Counted from the stretch's first letter, positions 1-8,577 are shown. The stretch is 64,000 nt of DNA from Pseudomonas huaxiensis (GCF_003231275.1 NZ_QKVL01000010.1:1-64000); one strand, 5' to 3'. The notes: generated by a model from the sequence alone, not told the origin. Program-made: numbers and translations.

Positions 1-220
1 CGCGTTTCACGACGCCTTCGGGGCTGTCTTCGGAGCCTGGTGGCGGGAAGCAGATGACGTCAAGGCGATCAGGGTGCTCGGTAACGGCTTCGAAGTGCCT
101 TATTAGATTGCTCTTCCAGGCCTCGTACGCTCTGCCCTCCAGCGGTGAATCGTTTTCAAATAATAGGGTGACGAAAGCCAGGAACTCGGCTTCTGTGTAG
201 TCTTCGAAACGCGGCTTCAT
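1..220 (-). CDS. Colicin/pyocin DNase immunity protein (Im family), partial
   Basis: Reading the minus strand from an ATG at 220 gives 73 residues and then runs off the left edge of the window. It starts MKPRFEDYTEAEFLAFV and contains the sections LTEHP-like (AVTEHPDRLDVICF) and GSEDSPEGVV. These match the Im2/Im7/Im9 immunity fold, whose helix III region carries the conserved tyrosine/aspartate DNase-contact motif and whose C-terminal part carries DSPxGIV. Im proteins are about 85-90 residues, so perhaps 15 are missing. The gene lies 2 bp after the stop of the nuclease gene on the same strand, the usual arrangement that protects the producer. A GGA-containing Shine-Dalgarno lies inside the last codons of the nuclease gene. 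The stretch is visibly richer in A/T than the flanking backbone, as expected for exchangeable bacteriocin cargo. Confidence 0.88.
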   Translation of the reverse strand, partial: MKPRFEDYTEAEFLAFVTLLFENDSPLEGRAYEAWKSNLIRHFEAVTEHPDRLDVICFPPPGSEDSPEGVVKR

Positions 221-222
221 GT

Positions 223-2397
223 TCACTGATTGTTTTCCTTTCGATGGGTATCTATATGAGCTCTCGGTGTCACGATGACCAGATTGTCTAAGTCGTACAC
301 TGCTCCCCCCTTTGCGATGGGATGGATGTGATGAAGCTCTAGTACTTCTTTTTTACCGGCGCGACCTGACACTGGAGCATAGGGCGCTCCGCCTCTGCGC
401 ATGTTATCCAGACTGAGGCTATCGTAATGTGTACTCAACCTTGGATCCGCCGCCGTGGCCTTCCAGATCGCCTCACGTAGTTTCCTCCAGCTACTGAACG
501 AGCGCCCCCGTAACTGATCCGCAATCTGCGTCGGAATGGGTGCCCCCTCAGCGCTGATTGTTGCACCTCGCCAGTCAGGAATGGTCTGACCAAATCCTGC
601 CGCAACCCCCGCATAATCCCGCGGGTTCTTGAACATGATGTAAATCGGTTCAAGCCCCGAGTCTGCCGGGAAGGTGATGATGTAGTCATGGAAATCGACA
701 TCGTCACTGGCTGGCAGCGGCATCATGCCCGGCACGGCCGGAACGCTGATGAAGCCGGGATAGAGGCGGTCCGGCTGGGTTTCTATCGGTAGCGACGTCG
801 AGCTGTCGCCCGGCCCGGCCTCAGGGGTCCAGAGCACGGTGATCGCGCCCGGCCCTTCGCTGGTGAAGCGGTAGGCGCCGCGCTCTTCGTCCCAGGTGGC
901 TGCCCGCACGGGCACCTGGTCGGAGACGCCTTCCGTTTCGGTCGGAACGATCTGCACGTGGGCGTTCTGGCCGATCAGTCCGGACATGAGCCGCATCGGT
1001 AGCGGAAAACTTTCGCCTACCTGTTCCAGCACCTCCCGCCAGTCGATGTCCACGTTCAGGTCGGTGAACGGGATGCTCATCCCGTAGCGTTCGTCATGGC
1101 CGAGCCGCAGGGAGAAGAGCAGCAGCGAGGCGACTTCAACGATTGCCTTGGGAGGCCCCTTGAGAACGGGACGGACGGCCTGCAAGGCTGCTTTCATTGC
1201 TGGGCGGACGCCGGCAAACGCGGCCATCGACGAAGCGGCGGGCGTGATGACCTGCGGCTGCAACATCGTGCTGGTGGCGAGGCTGAACGTGGCCGGGCGT
1301 TGGTGCGCCTCGCTGCCGTCCAAGGCCGTCAGGCGCACGAGTTCGCGCTGGGCGTTGTCCCGCGCCGTCATTGCCCGGTCGCTGCCCTCTTCGGTCAGGC
1401 GGTTGATCTCGGGCTTGCTGGCTGTGTGGGCGGCGATCGCCTGTGCGCTCTGTTCCAGCTGTTGGTTGATGCGAGCGCGGGTCGATTCAGCGTTTGTGGC
1501 TGGCAGGAGAAAGTTGAGCTCGACCTGTAAAAGCGTGCGCTCCATCGCAAGCTGCATGCCATGGCTTTCTATCTCGTAGCGGGCTCTGCGCAGTGCGCTC
1601 CTGGCTTCCAGAAGCTGGATGATCGCCTGTTCAATGTCTGCGGCAGAAAGGATCTCGGCGGGCGAATGGTCTGCTTCTGTTTCGTAGCGGACGAAACGCG
1701 CCAGATGCTCCTCCAGCTCGCGGAGGCTGGATTCGTGCTTTTGGCGGGCATGGTCAAGGTTGAGCAGCCTGAGTTCCACTTTGTGGATCTTCTGCTCCCG
1801 CTGTTGCTCTTGCTTGGTCGCACGTTCGGCCAAGTGTTGAGCGTTCTTCCGGGAAACCTCCAGCCCCTTGGTGCGGGAAGTCAGATGGTCGATCGACTTG
1901 GCCAGCAGGCTGGCTGCGTGGGCGGCCTTGTACGACTCCAGCCAGGTTTGCCTGGGGTCGCTGAAACCGTGCGGACCCAGGAGCACACCCAGGTAGTCAT
2001 TGGCGGTTTTGCCGAGGGGTGATCCACCATAGAACTGTCCAGCGGTGGCCTGTGCGGCGGGGAGCTCGGAAGATGTCTGCTGCAGCAACTGATTGGCCGC
2101 GTTGGCCTGTCGCTCGAATACTTCCTCTTGAAGCAATCCTTCCAGGCTGCCGGCAAGTTTCCGGACCTGCTCATCCAGGTCGCCTTTGAGGGACCTTTCT
2201 TTGGCGGCGTAGGTTTGATCGATGCTTTGCTTGTCCGTTTCGAATTCCGAAAGGATCTCGAAGACCAGCACCCCCGATTGCATGCTCGAGCTGTAGATTC
2301 GGCCCTCGAACCGGTCTATCCAGTCTCCCGAGGGGGGTAAATCATGTCTGTCCCGAATGGGTGTTGTGGGTAGTTGAACAGTGGTTTGTTTCGACAT
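223..2397 (-). CDS. S-type pyocin / colicin-like bacteriocin with HNH DNase domain
   Basis: A 724-residue bacteriocin that should enter a competing Pseudomonas cell and cut its DNA. Residues about 590-724 align by eye with the colicin E9/E2 and pyocin S1/S2 DNase: GAPIPxxIADxLR, then DPRLS, then ELHHIHPIxxGGxVYDxDN and HIDTHR at the end. The HNH residues are His689, His690, Asn705, His714 and His718. Residues about 430-590 look like the Pyocin_S translocation region (PF06958 type). Residues about 50-370 are highly charged and probably helical coiled coil. No signal peptide or lysis gene is visible. The start is fixed by AAGGAGC at 2404-2410, with the ATG at 2397. The immunity gene follows 2 bp downstream. 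I saw no clear PrtN P-box or LexA box in the 100 bp upstream. The receptor is unknown. Confidence 0.9.
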   Translation of the reverse strand: MSKQTTVQLPTTPIRDRHDLPPSGDWIDRFEGRIYSSSMQSGVLVFEILSEFETDKQSIDQTYAAKERSLKGDLDEQVRKLAGSLEGLLQEEVFERQANAANQLLQQTSSELPAAQATAGQFYGGSPLGKTANDYLGVLLGPHGFSDPRQTWLESYKAAHAASLLAKSIDHLTSRTKGLEVSRKNAQHLAERATKQEQQREQKIHKVELRLLNLDHARQKHESSLRELEEHLARFVRYETEADHSPAEILSAADIEQAIIQLLEARSALRRARYEIESHGMQLAMERTLLQVELNFLLPATNAESTRARINQQLEQSAQAIAAHTASKPEINRLTEEGSDRAMTARDNAQRELVRLTALDGSEAHQRPATFSLATSTMLQPQVITPAASSMAAFAGVRPAMKAALQAVRPVLKGPPKAIVEVASLLLFSLRLGHDERYGMSIPFTDLNVDIDWREVLEQVGESFPLPMRLMSGLIGQNAHVQIVPTETEGVSDQVPVRAATWDEERGAYRFTSEGPGAITVLWTPEAGPGDSSTSLPIETQPDRLYPGFISVPAVPGMMPLPASDDVDFHDYIITFPADSGLEPIYIMFKNPRDYAGVAAGFGQTIPDWRGATISAEGAPIPTQIADQLRGRSFSSWRKLREAIWKATAADPRLSTHYDSLSLDNMRRGGAPYAPVSGRAGKKEVLELHHIHPIAKGGAVYDLDNLVIVTPRAHIDTHRKENNQ

Positions 2398-2496
2398 ACA
2401 GGCGCTCCTTTGCGTGTATGTGCGAAACCTACGGAGCGTTGCTCTCCTGCAAGATGTAGATAGTTATCGACGTGATTCTCGGTGTTTCAGCCCTGT

Positions 2497-3057
2497 TCAC
2501 TCATTCCACGGGCAATAACACCCCACCGCCATGGTCTGGGTCACTTTCACCGGCCGGCCTTGGGTCAGCGCCTGCAGGATCGGTTCGATAAAGCTGTTGT
2601 TGGCGTTGCAGGTCGCGCCTTCGCTGTAGGGGCCGAAGTAGGCGAGGTCGCCGTTCTGGTCCCAGATCGCCACGGCGGGACTGGCCGGCAGGTGCTCGGC
2701 GCCGGGCAGGCTGGCGATCGGCTGGAGGGCGGCAAGGGTGCTGGGCAACTGGCCGCGGCTGCCGGGCTTTTGCAGGACGTGGAAGGACACGCCCTGCGGC
2801 GTGTAGTGTTCGATCAGTTCGGCCAGGTGCTGCTGGTTGCCGACGTTGCACGGGCAGGCCGGGTCCCAGAAGTGCACCAGGCGGATCGGGCCGGGGCCGG
2901 CCAGTTCGGCGGGCAGGCTCAGGTGGTCGCCGGCGAACAGCGCGGTCTGGTTGTCGAAGGGGCGCAGGTAGCGGCTCTGGAAGCTGTCGTACGCCCACCA
3001 CAGGCCGGCGGCGCAGAGCAGCAGGGTCAGGGCGGCGAGCAAATTTTTCCCAGACAT
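2497..3057 (-). CDS. Membrane-anchored thioredoxin-like protein (DUF6436 type)
   Basis: A 186-residue protein starting MSGKNLLAALTLLLCAAG, so an N-terminal signal anchor holds a periplasmic domain. The segment LVHFWDPACPCN (residues about 65-76) resembles a thioredoxin-fold active site, with CPC in place of CxxC. A later ACNANN-like stretch and a terminal VGCYCPW add more cysteines. The combination fits the DUF6436/thioredoxin-like family common in pseudomonads; its role is not established and a redox or metal-handling job is inference. A TTG at 3072 would add five residues, but the ATG at 3057 puts the hydrophobic segment at the N terminus and is preferred. No convincing Shine-Dalgarno separates the two. 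Confidence 0.7.
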   Translation of the reverse strand: MSGKNLLAALTLLLCAAGLWWAYDSFQSRYLRPFDNQTALFAGDHLSLPAELAGPGPIRLVHFWDPACPCNVGNQQHLAELIEHYTPQGVSFHVLQKPGSRGQLPSTLAALQPIASLPGAEHLPASPAVAIWDQNGDLAYFGPYSEGATCNANNSFIEPILQALTQGRPVKVTQTMAVGCYCPWNE

Positions 3058-3157
3058 CGAACACACCGGCAATCATGGAGGGCGGCTAGCTTGCCATGCC
3101 CCCGCCGACAGATGAATATCGCAGATCAATCCTTTGCACTCTCACCGGAAGCCTTCC

Positions 3158-4096
3158 ATGTCCGCCTCGTTCCAAGCCGATTCCCTGCGTGCCAGCCTGC
3201 AACCGCTGGCGGCCCGTCAGCCGCTGTCGAGTGCGGGGCAGGCGTATCAGCGTTTCTACGGCCTGGACCTGCCCCGGCGCGAGGCCGTGCAGAGCTGGCT
3301 GGGACGCTGCGACTGCGCCGGTTTCGAGGTGGTGAGCCAGGTCTGGCTGCCCGCCGAGCCGGTTGCGACGCTGGTGTTGCTGCACGGTTTCTACGATCAC
3401 ATGGGGCTGTACCGGCATATCGTCGACTGGGCGCTGGAGCAGCGCTTCGCGGTGATTTCCTGCGACCTGCCGGGGCACGGGCTGTCCAGTGGGGAGCGGG
3501 CCAGCATCGATGATTTCGCGGTGTACCAGCAGGTGCTGGACCGGTTGTTCGAACAGGCCGGCAAGTTGAATCTGCCACAGCCCTGGCACCTGTGCGGGCA
3601 AAGCACGGGCGGCGCCATTGTGGTCGATCACCTGCTGCACTGCGGATCGGACAGCCCGGCACAAGGCCAGGTGATCCTGCTCGCGCCCTTGGTGCGGCCG
3701 CGTGCGTGGCTGTGGTCGAGGCTCAGTTACTGGATGCTGCGGCCTTTCGTGAACGGCATCGAACGGCGCTTCAGCGAAAACACCCATGATCCGACCTTCC
3801 TGCCGTTTCTTCAGGCCGATCCGCTGCAGCCGCGGCGGCTGCCCACTGCCTGGGTCGGCGCGTTGCTGGCGTGGGTCAAGCGTATCGAGGCGGCGCCGGG
3901 CAGTTCGCGTCGGCTACTGATCGTGCAGGGCGAGGGCGATATGACGGTGGACTGGCGTTACAACCTGGAAGTGCTCAAGCGCAAGTTCGATGCGCCGCAG
4001 ATCCTGCTGTTGCCGCAGGCGCGCCATCACCTGGCCAACGAGCTGCCGGAGATCCGGCAGCGCTATTTCGACTTCATCAGCCAGCGACTGGGCTGA
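3158..4096 (+). CDS. Alpha/beta hydrolase, monoacylglycerol-lipase-like
   Basis: A 312-residue serine hydrolase of the Hydrolase_4 (monoacylglycerol lipase/lysophospholipase) type. Visible motifs are the oxyanion segment LVLLHGFYDHMG, CDLPGHGLSSGER, the nucleophile elbow GQSTGG (Ser in LCGQSTGGA), a late Asp in QGEGDMTVDW and the His in ARHHLANE. No signal peptide is visible, so it is cytosolic. The chosen ATG at 3158 starts MSASFQADSLR; an in-frame ATG at 3134 has no better ribosome site. It is divergent from the DUF6436 gene and convergent with the DUF2059 gene, and the two stop codons are directly adjacent (4096/4097). The natural lipid or ester substrate cannot be read from sequence. Confidence 0.8.
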   Translation: MSASFQADSLRASLQPLAARQPLSSAGQAYQRFYGLDLPRREAVQSWLGRCDCAGFEVVSQVWLPAEPVATLVLLHGFYDHMGLYRHIVDWALEQRFAVISCDLPGHGLSSGERASIDDFAVYQQVLDRLFEQAGKLNLPQPWHLCGQSTGGAIVVDHLLHCGSDSPAQGQVILLAPLVRPRAWLWSRLSYWMLRPFVNGIERRFSENTHDPTFLPFLQADPLQPRRLPTAWVGALLAWVKRIEAAPGSSRRLLIVQGEGDMTVDWRYNLEVLKRKFDAPQILLLPQARHHLANELPEIRQRYFDFISQRLG

Positions 4097-4846
4097 TCAC
4101 TTGAGGTCAGAGGTGCTCTGGCCCACGGCCAGGCCGGCACGAATGGCGGACAGGGCGGCCTTGTAATAGGCCTGACCCTCGTTGGACTCGGCGAAGGTGG
4201 AGAACTCTTCCAGCTCGGCGTCGGACAGGTCGCGGTAGACATACAGCAGGGTGTTGTTGAGGTCTTCGCCGATCTGTTCCATCAACCGTTGGCGCTGGCC
4301 ATCGAGCAGGCCCTGGGCCTGACCGCCGCCAAACAGGCCGGGAATCATCTGGCTGAGGCTGTCGGCAGCGACGCCTGCGATCGCCAGGCTGACTTCGGCA
4401 CCGGCCTCGCGGGCGGGCAGCGCCTGGGCCAGGTGGCCGATGATCAGCAGGCGGTTGTCGCTGGCCTGGACTTTCGGCAGGCCTTTGGCGTTCTTCGCCA
4501 ACTGGTCGCGGCGGGTGGCCATCAGTTCGGCGGCCACGACCTTGCGGCCCAGTGGCGACTGGAAGAAGGTCAGCGCGGGCGCGGGATTTTGCAGGTGGGC
4601 GCGCAACTGGGCTTCGGCGCGACGGTCGACGGCCTTGGCTTCGAAGCGTTGGTTGCTGTTGTCGACCAGCGCCTGGAATACCGCAGGCGGCAGGCTTTTC
4701 TGATAGCGCTGCTGGGCGGCGGCGATGGCATCGGAGAAGTGGGCGCGCTGTTCAGGCCAGCCGGCAACTTTGTAGAGCTGATCGAGGGTGTCTGCCCAGA
4801 CAGGCGTGGTGCAGATCATCAACAGCAGAAAAAACAAACGGCGCAT
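4097..4846 (-). CDS. Exported DUF2059-like protein
   Basis: A 249-residue protein with a Sec signal peptide (MRRLFFLLLMICTTPVWA, cleavage after AWA/ADT), so it acts in the periplasm. The C-terminal part LSDAELEEFSTFAESNEGQAYYKA matches the DUF2059 signature, in which one to two such helical modules occur. The N-terminal half repeats a related pattern (residues about 30-110), including FFQSPLGRKVVAAE. The function of the family is unknown. Its stop abuts the stop of the convergent hydrolase, leaving no room for a conventional terminator. Confidence 0.72.
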   Translation of the reverse strand: MRRLFFLLLMICTTPVWADTLDQLYKVAGWPEQRAHFSDAIAAAQQRYQKSLPPAVFQALVDNSNQRFEAKAVDRRAEAQLRAHLQNPAPALTFFQSPLGRKVVAAELMATRRDQLAKNAKGLPKVQASDNRLLIIGHLAQALPAREAGAEVSLAIAGVAADSLSQMIPGLFGGGQAQGLLDGQRQRLMEQIGEDLNNTLLYVYRDLSDAELEEFSTFAESNEGQAYYKAALSAIRAGLAVGQSTSDLK

Positions 4847-4960
4847 TCAGGACTCCTGTCGGCAGGCCGCTATTGTCCGTGGCCTTGCGGGGCTTTGTCG
4901 AGACGCCTGTGCAGCCATGCGACCAAGTGGCCCTGTCGAATTTTCCGACAGCCCGATACT

Positions 4961-5593
4961 ATGCGCGCCATGCACATATCCTCCGAACACCCGCAATTGC
5001 TCAGCATCGTCGATGACCTGGCCGGCCAGGGCTGGTCGCGGCAGGAGATTTTCCTGCCCGAGGCCCTGACCCGCGCATTGGCGGCCGAGTGCCGCCAGCG
5101 TGCGGCCGAAGGCGAGCTGGCGCCGGCGGGGGTGGGGCGAGGTCAGGGCCAGGACGTCCGCGAAGGCATTCGCGGCGACCATATCCTCTGGCTTGAGCCC
5201 GGGCAGTCGCAGGCATGCGACCAGTACCTTGCATTGATGGACAGCCTGCGTGAAGCGCTCAACCGCGACTTCTACCTCGGTCTGGAAGACTTCGAGTGCC
5301 ATTTCGCGATGTACCCGCCGGGCAGCTTCTACCGCAAGCACCTCGACCGCTTCCGCGACGACGACCGCCGCACCGTCTCGGCGATCATCTACCTCAATGA
5401 GCAGTGGTTGCCGGAAGACGGCGGCCAGTTGCGCATGTTCCTCCAGGACGGTTCGGAGCGGGACGCGTCGCCGGTGGGCGGCAGCCTGATCGTGTTCATG
5501 TCCGCCGACCTGCCGCATGAAGTGCTCCCGGCCAGCCGCGAGCGCCTGTCCGTCACCGGTTGGTTCCGCCGCCGTGGCAATGATCCGTTCTGA
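4961..5593 (+). CDS. 2OG-Fe(II) oxygenase (prolyl-4-hydroxylase-like)
   Basis: A 210-residue dioxygenase. The iron ligands are visible as HLDRFRDDDRR (HxD) and a late His in DLPHEVLPAS, with SVTGWFRR supplying the 2-oxoglutarate-binding arginine. The substrate is unknown; related proteins hydroxylate protein side chains (EF-Tu hydroxylation has been reported for a Pseudomonas prolyl hydroxylase, but I cannot say this is the orthologue). Start choice is between ATGs at 4961 (MRAMHISS) and 4970 (MHISS). Its end overlaps the next gene by 14 bp, which suggests translational coupling. Confidence 0.8.
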   Translation: MRAMHISSEHPQLLSIVDDLAGQGWSRQEIFLPEALTRALAAECRQRAAEGELAPAGVGRGQGQDVREGIRGDHILWLEPGQSQACDQYLALMDSLREALNRDFYLGLEDFECHFAMYPPGSFYRKHLDRFRDDDRRTVSAIIYLNEQWLPEDGGQLRMFLQDGSERDASPVGGSLIVFMSADLPHEVLPASRERLSVTGWFRRRGNDPF

Positions 5594-6074
5594 ATTGCCG
5601 AAGGTGCTGGTGAGTGCCTGCCTGCTCGGCCAGCCGGTGCGTTACGACGGCCGCGCCAGTGGTCATCCCGATGTGTTGCAAGCCTGGCAGCGCGAAGGTC
5701 GCGTGGTAGCGCTGTGCCCGGAAGTGGCTGGCGGGTTGCCGACGCCGCGTCCGCCCGCGGAAATTCCCGGTGGGCAGGGTGGGGCGGTGCTGGACGGGGA
5801 TGCGCAGGTGGTGAACATTGTCGGCGAGGATGTCAGCGCGGCGTTTCTGGCAGGGGCGCGGCTGGCGCTGGAGCTGGTGCGGCGCCACGGGATTCGGGTG
5901 GCGGTGCTCAAGTCCGGGAGCCCGTCGTGCGGTAACCGGCTGGTCTATGACGGGACGTTCAGCGGCAGCAAGATCAGTGGCGAAGGCGTGACCAGTGCCT
6001 TGCTGCGGCGTGAAGGGGTGCTGGTGTTCAGTGAGTTGGAGCTGGATGAGGCGGCCAAGGCGCTAGGCCGGTAG
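5580..6074 (+). CDS. DUF523 family protein
   Basis: A 164-residue protein with the DUF523 hallmarks: VSACLLGQPVRYDGR near the N terminus, CPEVAGGLPTPRPPAEI in the middle and LKSGSPSCG followed by FSGSKISGEGVT. The conserved cysteines and the SPSCG loop suggest a metal- or redox-linked enzyme, but no activity is established for the stand-alone form. The ATG at 5580 lies inside the end of the 2OG-oxygenase gene, so the two are probably one transcript. A REP pair begins immediately after the stop. Confidence 0.8.
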   Translation: MIRSELPKVLVSACLLGQPVRYDGRASGHPDVLQAWQREGRVVALCPEVAGGLPTPRPPAEIPGGQGGAVLDGDAQVVNIVGEDVSAAFLAGARLALELVRRHGIRVAVLKSGSPSCGNRLVYDGTFSGSKISGEGVTSALLRREGVLVFSELELDEAAKALGR

Positions 6075-6183
6075 GCCTCATCGCCGGCAAGCCGGCTCCC
6101 ACAGGTTCACTGCACATGTAAGACCTGTGCATGACTTGTGGGAGTTGGCTTGTCGGGGCGCCGAATCGCAGCGATGAGGCCCT
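6075..6183. repeat. REP pair (REPIN), variant second arm
   Basis: The first arm at 6075-6103 is the standard Pseudomonas REP with the core CGCCGGCAAGCCGGCTCCCA. The inverted second arm, from about 6136 to 6183, is degenerate: after TGTGGGAGTTGGCTTGTC it carries the extra stretch GGGGCGCCGAATCGCAG before GCGATGAGGCCCTC. The same unusual arm occurs at 38241-38287. It sits between the convergent DUF523 and binding-protein genes. Confidence 0.85.
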
Positions 6184-6195
6184 CAGCAACCCTTA

Positions 6196-6969
6196 TTACT
6201 TCGGCGCCTCGCTCGCATCCACACCGAACCACTTCTTCGACAGCTCGCTCAACCGCCCATCGGCCTTGATCCGTTGCAGGGCGTTGTCCACCGCGCTCTG
6301 GAACGCCGGGTTGCCTTTCTGGAACGGAATCGCCAGGTTCACCACCGGGCCAAGGGTGGCGCCTTCGGTCACTGGCAATTTGCTTTCGCGGATCGCGTAC
6401 GGCACCAGCAGGCGGTCGCTGATGGCGGCGTCGATCTGGTCGTCGGCCACTTCCTTGATCGGCTGGATGGCGTCCTTGTAACTGCGCAGGTCTACACCTT
6501 CGACATCTCGTGCCTGCTCGGCGAAGCTGCTGCCCTGAACCACGCCGAGGCTGTGGCCCTTGAAGGCTTCAAGGCTGCGCAGCGGGCGCTTTTCTTCCTG
6601 GCGCACGATCAATTGGGCGCGGGTGTAGCTGTAGGGCGTGCTGAAATCCAGGCGCTCTTTCAATTCCGGGCTTGTCGCAATCTGATTCAAGGCGATGTCG
6701 TATTTGCCGCTTTCCACGCCACTGAGCAGATCGGCGGATTCAACCACCACGAAGTCGGCATGGACATCCAGTTCCCTGGCCAGCGCCTCGCCAAGTTCCA
6801 CTTCGAAACCGCTCAACTGGCCGGCGGGATCGCGGAAGTTGAAGGGTGGCGTATTGGCTTCGATGGCAATACGCAGTTCGTTGCGGTCGCTGATGTCATC
6901 CATCAATTCCGCATGTGCCCATGGGCTGAGCAGGCAGGCGGCAAATAGTGCCCCGGTAATGAAACGCAT
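6196..6969 (-). CDS. Periplasmic amino-acid-type substrate-binding protein
   Basis: A 257-residue protein with the signal peptide MRFITGALFAACLLSPWAHA followed by a bacterial SBP family 3 domain. Typical segments are LRIAIEANTPPFNFRD, LSGFEVELGEALARELD, YDIALNQIATSPELKERLDFSTPY and a C-terminal SELSKKWFG. It should bind a polar amino acid or related small molecule in the periplasm. No permease or ATPase gene is adjacent, so it is an orphan that must pair with a remote ABC transporter or serve as a sensor. It is transcribed toward the DUF523 gene. Confidence 0.85.
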   Translation of the reverse strand: MRFITGALFAACLLSPWAHAELMDDISDRNELRIAIEANTPPFNFRDPAGQLSGFEVELGEALARELDVHADFVVVESADLLSGVESGKYDIALNQIATSPELKERLDFSTPYSYTRAQLIVRQEEKRPLRSLEAFKGHSLGVVQGSSFAEQARDVEGVDLRSYKDAIQPIKEVADDQIDAAISDRLLVPYAIRESKLPVTEGATLGPVVNLAIPFQKGNPAFQSAVDNALQRIKADGRLSELSKKWFGVDASEAPK

Positions 6970-7131
6970 CTGAGCCCCTTTTTATCATTGGCAATTCACA
7001 CAGTGTTGCCGCGACTTTCTGGAATTGCCACGGTCAAGTTGCCGCTTGTGACCGCATCGAGTGCGGAATGTTTGATTGGCCGGTAAATATTTCTGCCGTT
7101 TTTCGGTAACTTTCGCAACGCGCGGGCAAAC

Positions 7132-7163
7132 AAAAGGGAGGCCACCAGGGCCTCCCTTTTTCA
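7132..7163 (-). terminator. Rho-independent terminator of serA
   Basis: The arms AAAAGGGAGGCC (7132-7143) and GGCCTCCCTTTT (7149-7160) form a 12-bp stem with a 5-nt loop. Read on the minus strand, the stem is followed by a T-rich tail, and it sits 14 bp after the serA stop. Confidence 0.85.
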
Positions 7164-7176
7164 CTGCATGAAGCGC

Positions 7177-8406
7177 TTAGAACAGAACGCGGGACCGGAT
7201 GGTGCCCTTGACCTGTTGCAGCTTCTCTTGCGCCAGATCCGAGTACTCGGCGTCGACGTCGATAACCACGTAACCCACTTTCTCGTTGGTCTGCAGGAAC
7301 TGACCGGAGATGTTGATGCCGTTTTCAGCGAAGACTTTGTTGATCTCGCTGAGCACGCCCGGGATGTTTTCGTGGATGTGCAGCAGGCGGTGCTTGCCAG
7401 GGTGAGCCGGCAGGGCAACTTCAGGGAAGTTGACCGACGAAACGGACGTACCGTTGTCGCTGTACTTGACCAGCTTCTCGGCAACTTCCAGACCGATGTT
7501 GGCCTGGGCTTCGGCAGTGGAACCACCGATGTGCGGAGTCAGGATCACGTTGTCCAGGCCGCGCAGCGGGCTTTCGAACTCTTCGTCGTTGGAGCGCGGC
7601 TCGACCGGGAATACGTCGATGGCGGCGCCGATCAGGTGCTTGTCCTTGATCGCTGCGGCCAGGTGATCCAGCTCGACCACGGTACCGCGGGCGGCGTTGA
7701 TCAGGATCGAGCCCTTCTTCATCGCGCGGATTTCTTTCTCGCCGATCATCCACTGGGTGGACGGCAGCTCAGGCACGTGCAGCGAGACGATGTCGGCCAG
7801 GCCGAGCAGTTCGTTCAGGCTGGTGACCTGGGTGGCGTTACCCAGCGGCAGCTTGGTCAGCGGGTCGAAGAAGAACACCTGCATGCCCAGGCTCTCGGCC
7901 AGGACCGACAGTTGAGTACCGATCGAGCCGTAGCCGACGATGCCCAGCTTCTTGCCACGGATCTCGAAGGAGTTGGCCGCGCTCTTGATCCAGCCACCGC
8001 GGTGACAGGAAGCGTTCTTCTCGGGGATGCCGCGCAGCAGCAGGATGGCCTCGGCCAGTACCAGCTCGGCAACGGAGCGGGTGTTGGAGTACGGGGCGTT
8101 GAACACGGCGATCGCGCGATCGCGAGCGGCGCTCAGGTCAACCTGGTTGGTACCGATGCAGAAACAACCAACAGCAACCAGTTTCTTGGCGCAGTCGAAG
8201 ATCTCTTCGGTCAGTTGAGTGCGGGAGCGGATGCCAATGAAGTGGGCATCGGCGATCTTTTCCTTCAGTTCGGCTTCCGGCAGGGAACCGGTGAGGTACT
8301 CGATATTCGTGTACCCGGCGGCCTTCAGGACGTCCACGGCGTTCTGGTGGACGCCTTCAAGAAGAAGGAACTTGATCTTGCTCTTATCGAGAGAAGTCTT
8401 GCTCAT
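7177..8406 (-). CDS. serA: D-3-phosphoglycerate dehydrogenase
   Basis: A 409-residue enzyme that oxidises 3-phosphoglycerate to 3-phosphohydroxypyruvate, the first step of L-serine synthesis, in the cytosol. The NAD-binding Rossmann motif GYGSIGTQLSVLAESLG lies near residue 160 and the catalytic histidine segment HIGGSTAEAQ near residue 290. A C-terminal ACT domain (about 335-409, HENIPGVLSEINKVFAENGINI) supports serine feedback. The length equals that of E. coli SerA (410). It is divergent from a D-2-hydroxyglutarate dehydrogenase-like gene. This pairing is functionally meaningful: in Pseudomonas, SerA has been reported to reduce 2-oxoglutarate to D-2-hydroxyglutarate, which the neighbour re-oxidises. 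It is followed by a strong terminator. Confidence 0.96.
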   Translation of the reverse strand: MSKTSLDKSKIKFLLLEGVHQNAVDVLKAAGYTNIEYLTGSLPEAELKEKIADAHFIGIRSRTQLTEEIFDCAKKLVAVGCFCIGTNQVDLSAARDRAIAVFNAPYSNTRSVAELVLAEAILLLRGIPEKNASCHRGGWIKSAANSFEIRGKKLGIVGYGSIGTQLSVLAESLGMQVFFFDPLTKLPLGNATQVTSLNELLGLADIVSLHVPELPSTQWMIGEKEIRAMKKGSILINAARGTVVELDHLAAAIKDKHLIGAAIDVFPVEPRSNDEEFESPLRGLDNVILTPHIGGSTAEAQANIGLEVAEKLVKYSDNGTSVSSVNFPEVALPAHPGKHRLLHIHENIPGVLSEINKVFAENGINISGQFLQTNEKVGYVVIDVDAEYSDLAQEKLQQVKGTIRSRVLF

Positions 8407-8489
8407 CTGCGTAAACCTGTGTCCCGGAGAAAAATGGCAGGGAAGTGAAGCTCTCGCGAATCGGCCGTCAGCACGATTGGCGGGGGGCG

Positions 8490-8501
8490 TATGCTAGCAT
8501 A
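8490..8501. promoter_or_regulatory. Palindrome in the serA / D2HGDH divergent promoter region
   Basis: A perfect 12-bp palindrome, TATGCTAGCATA, lies about midway in the 171-bp gap between the two divergent genes. Because it is symmetric, it offers a -10-like TATGCT on both strands, or a dimeric regulator site. I could not pick a good matching -35 on either strand, so the assignment is tentative. Confidence 0.3.
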
Positions 8502-8577
8502 TCGACCCCTCGCTACGCCCATCCCTGCTGCGTGAAGTGTGCTCAGGGTGACTATGAATAGTTCGAGAGTTCTATCG

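Noticed and set aside
2398..2496. Possible PrtN P-box or LexA site upstream of the pyocin gene.
   Set aside because: I found no ATTG(n)GT repeats and no CTGT-n8-ACAG match in the region.
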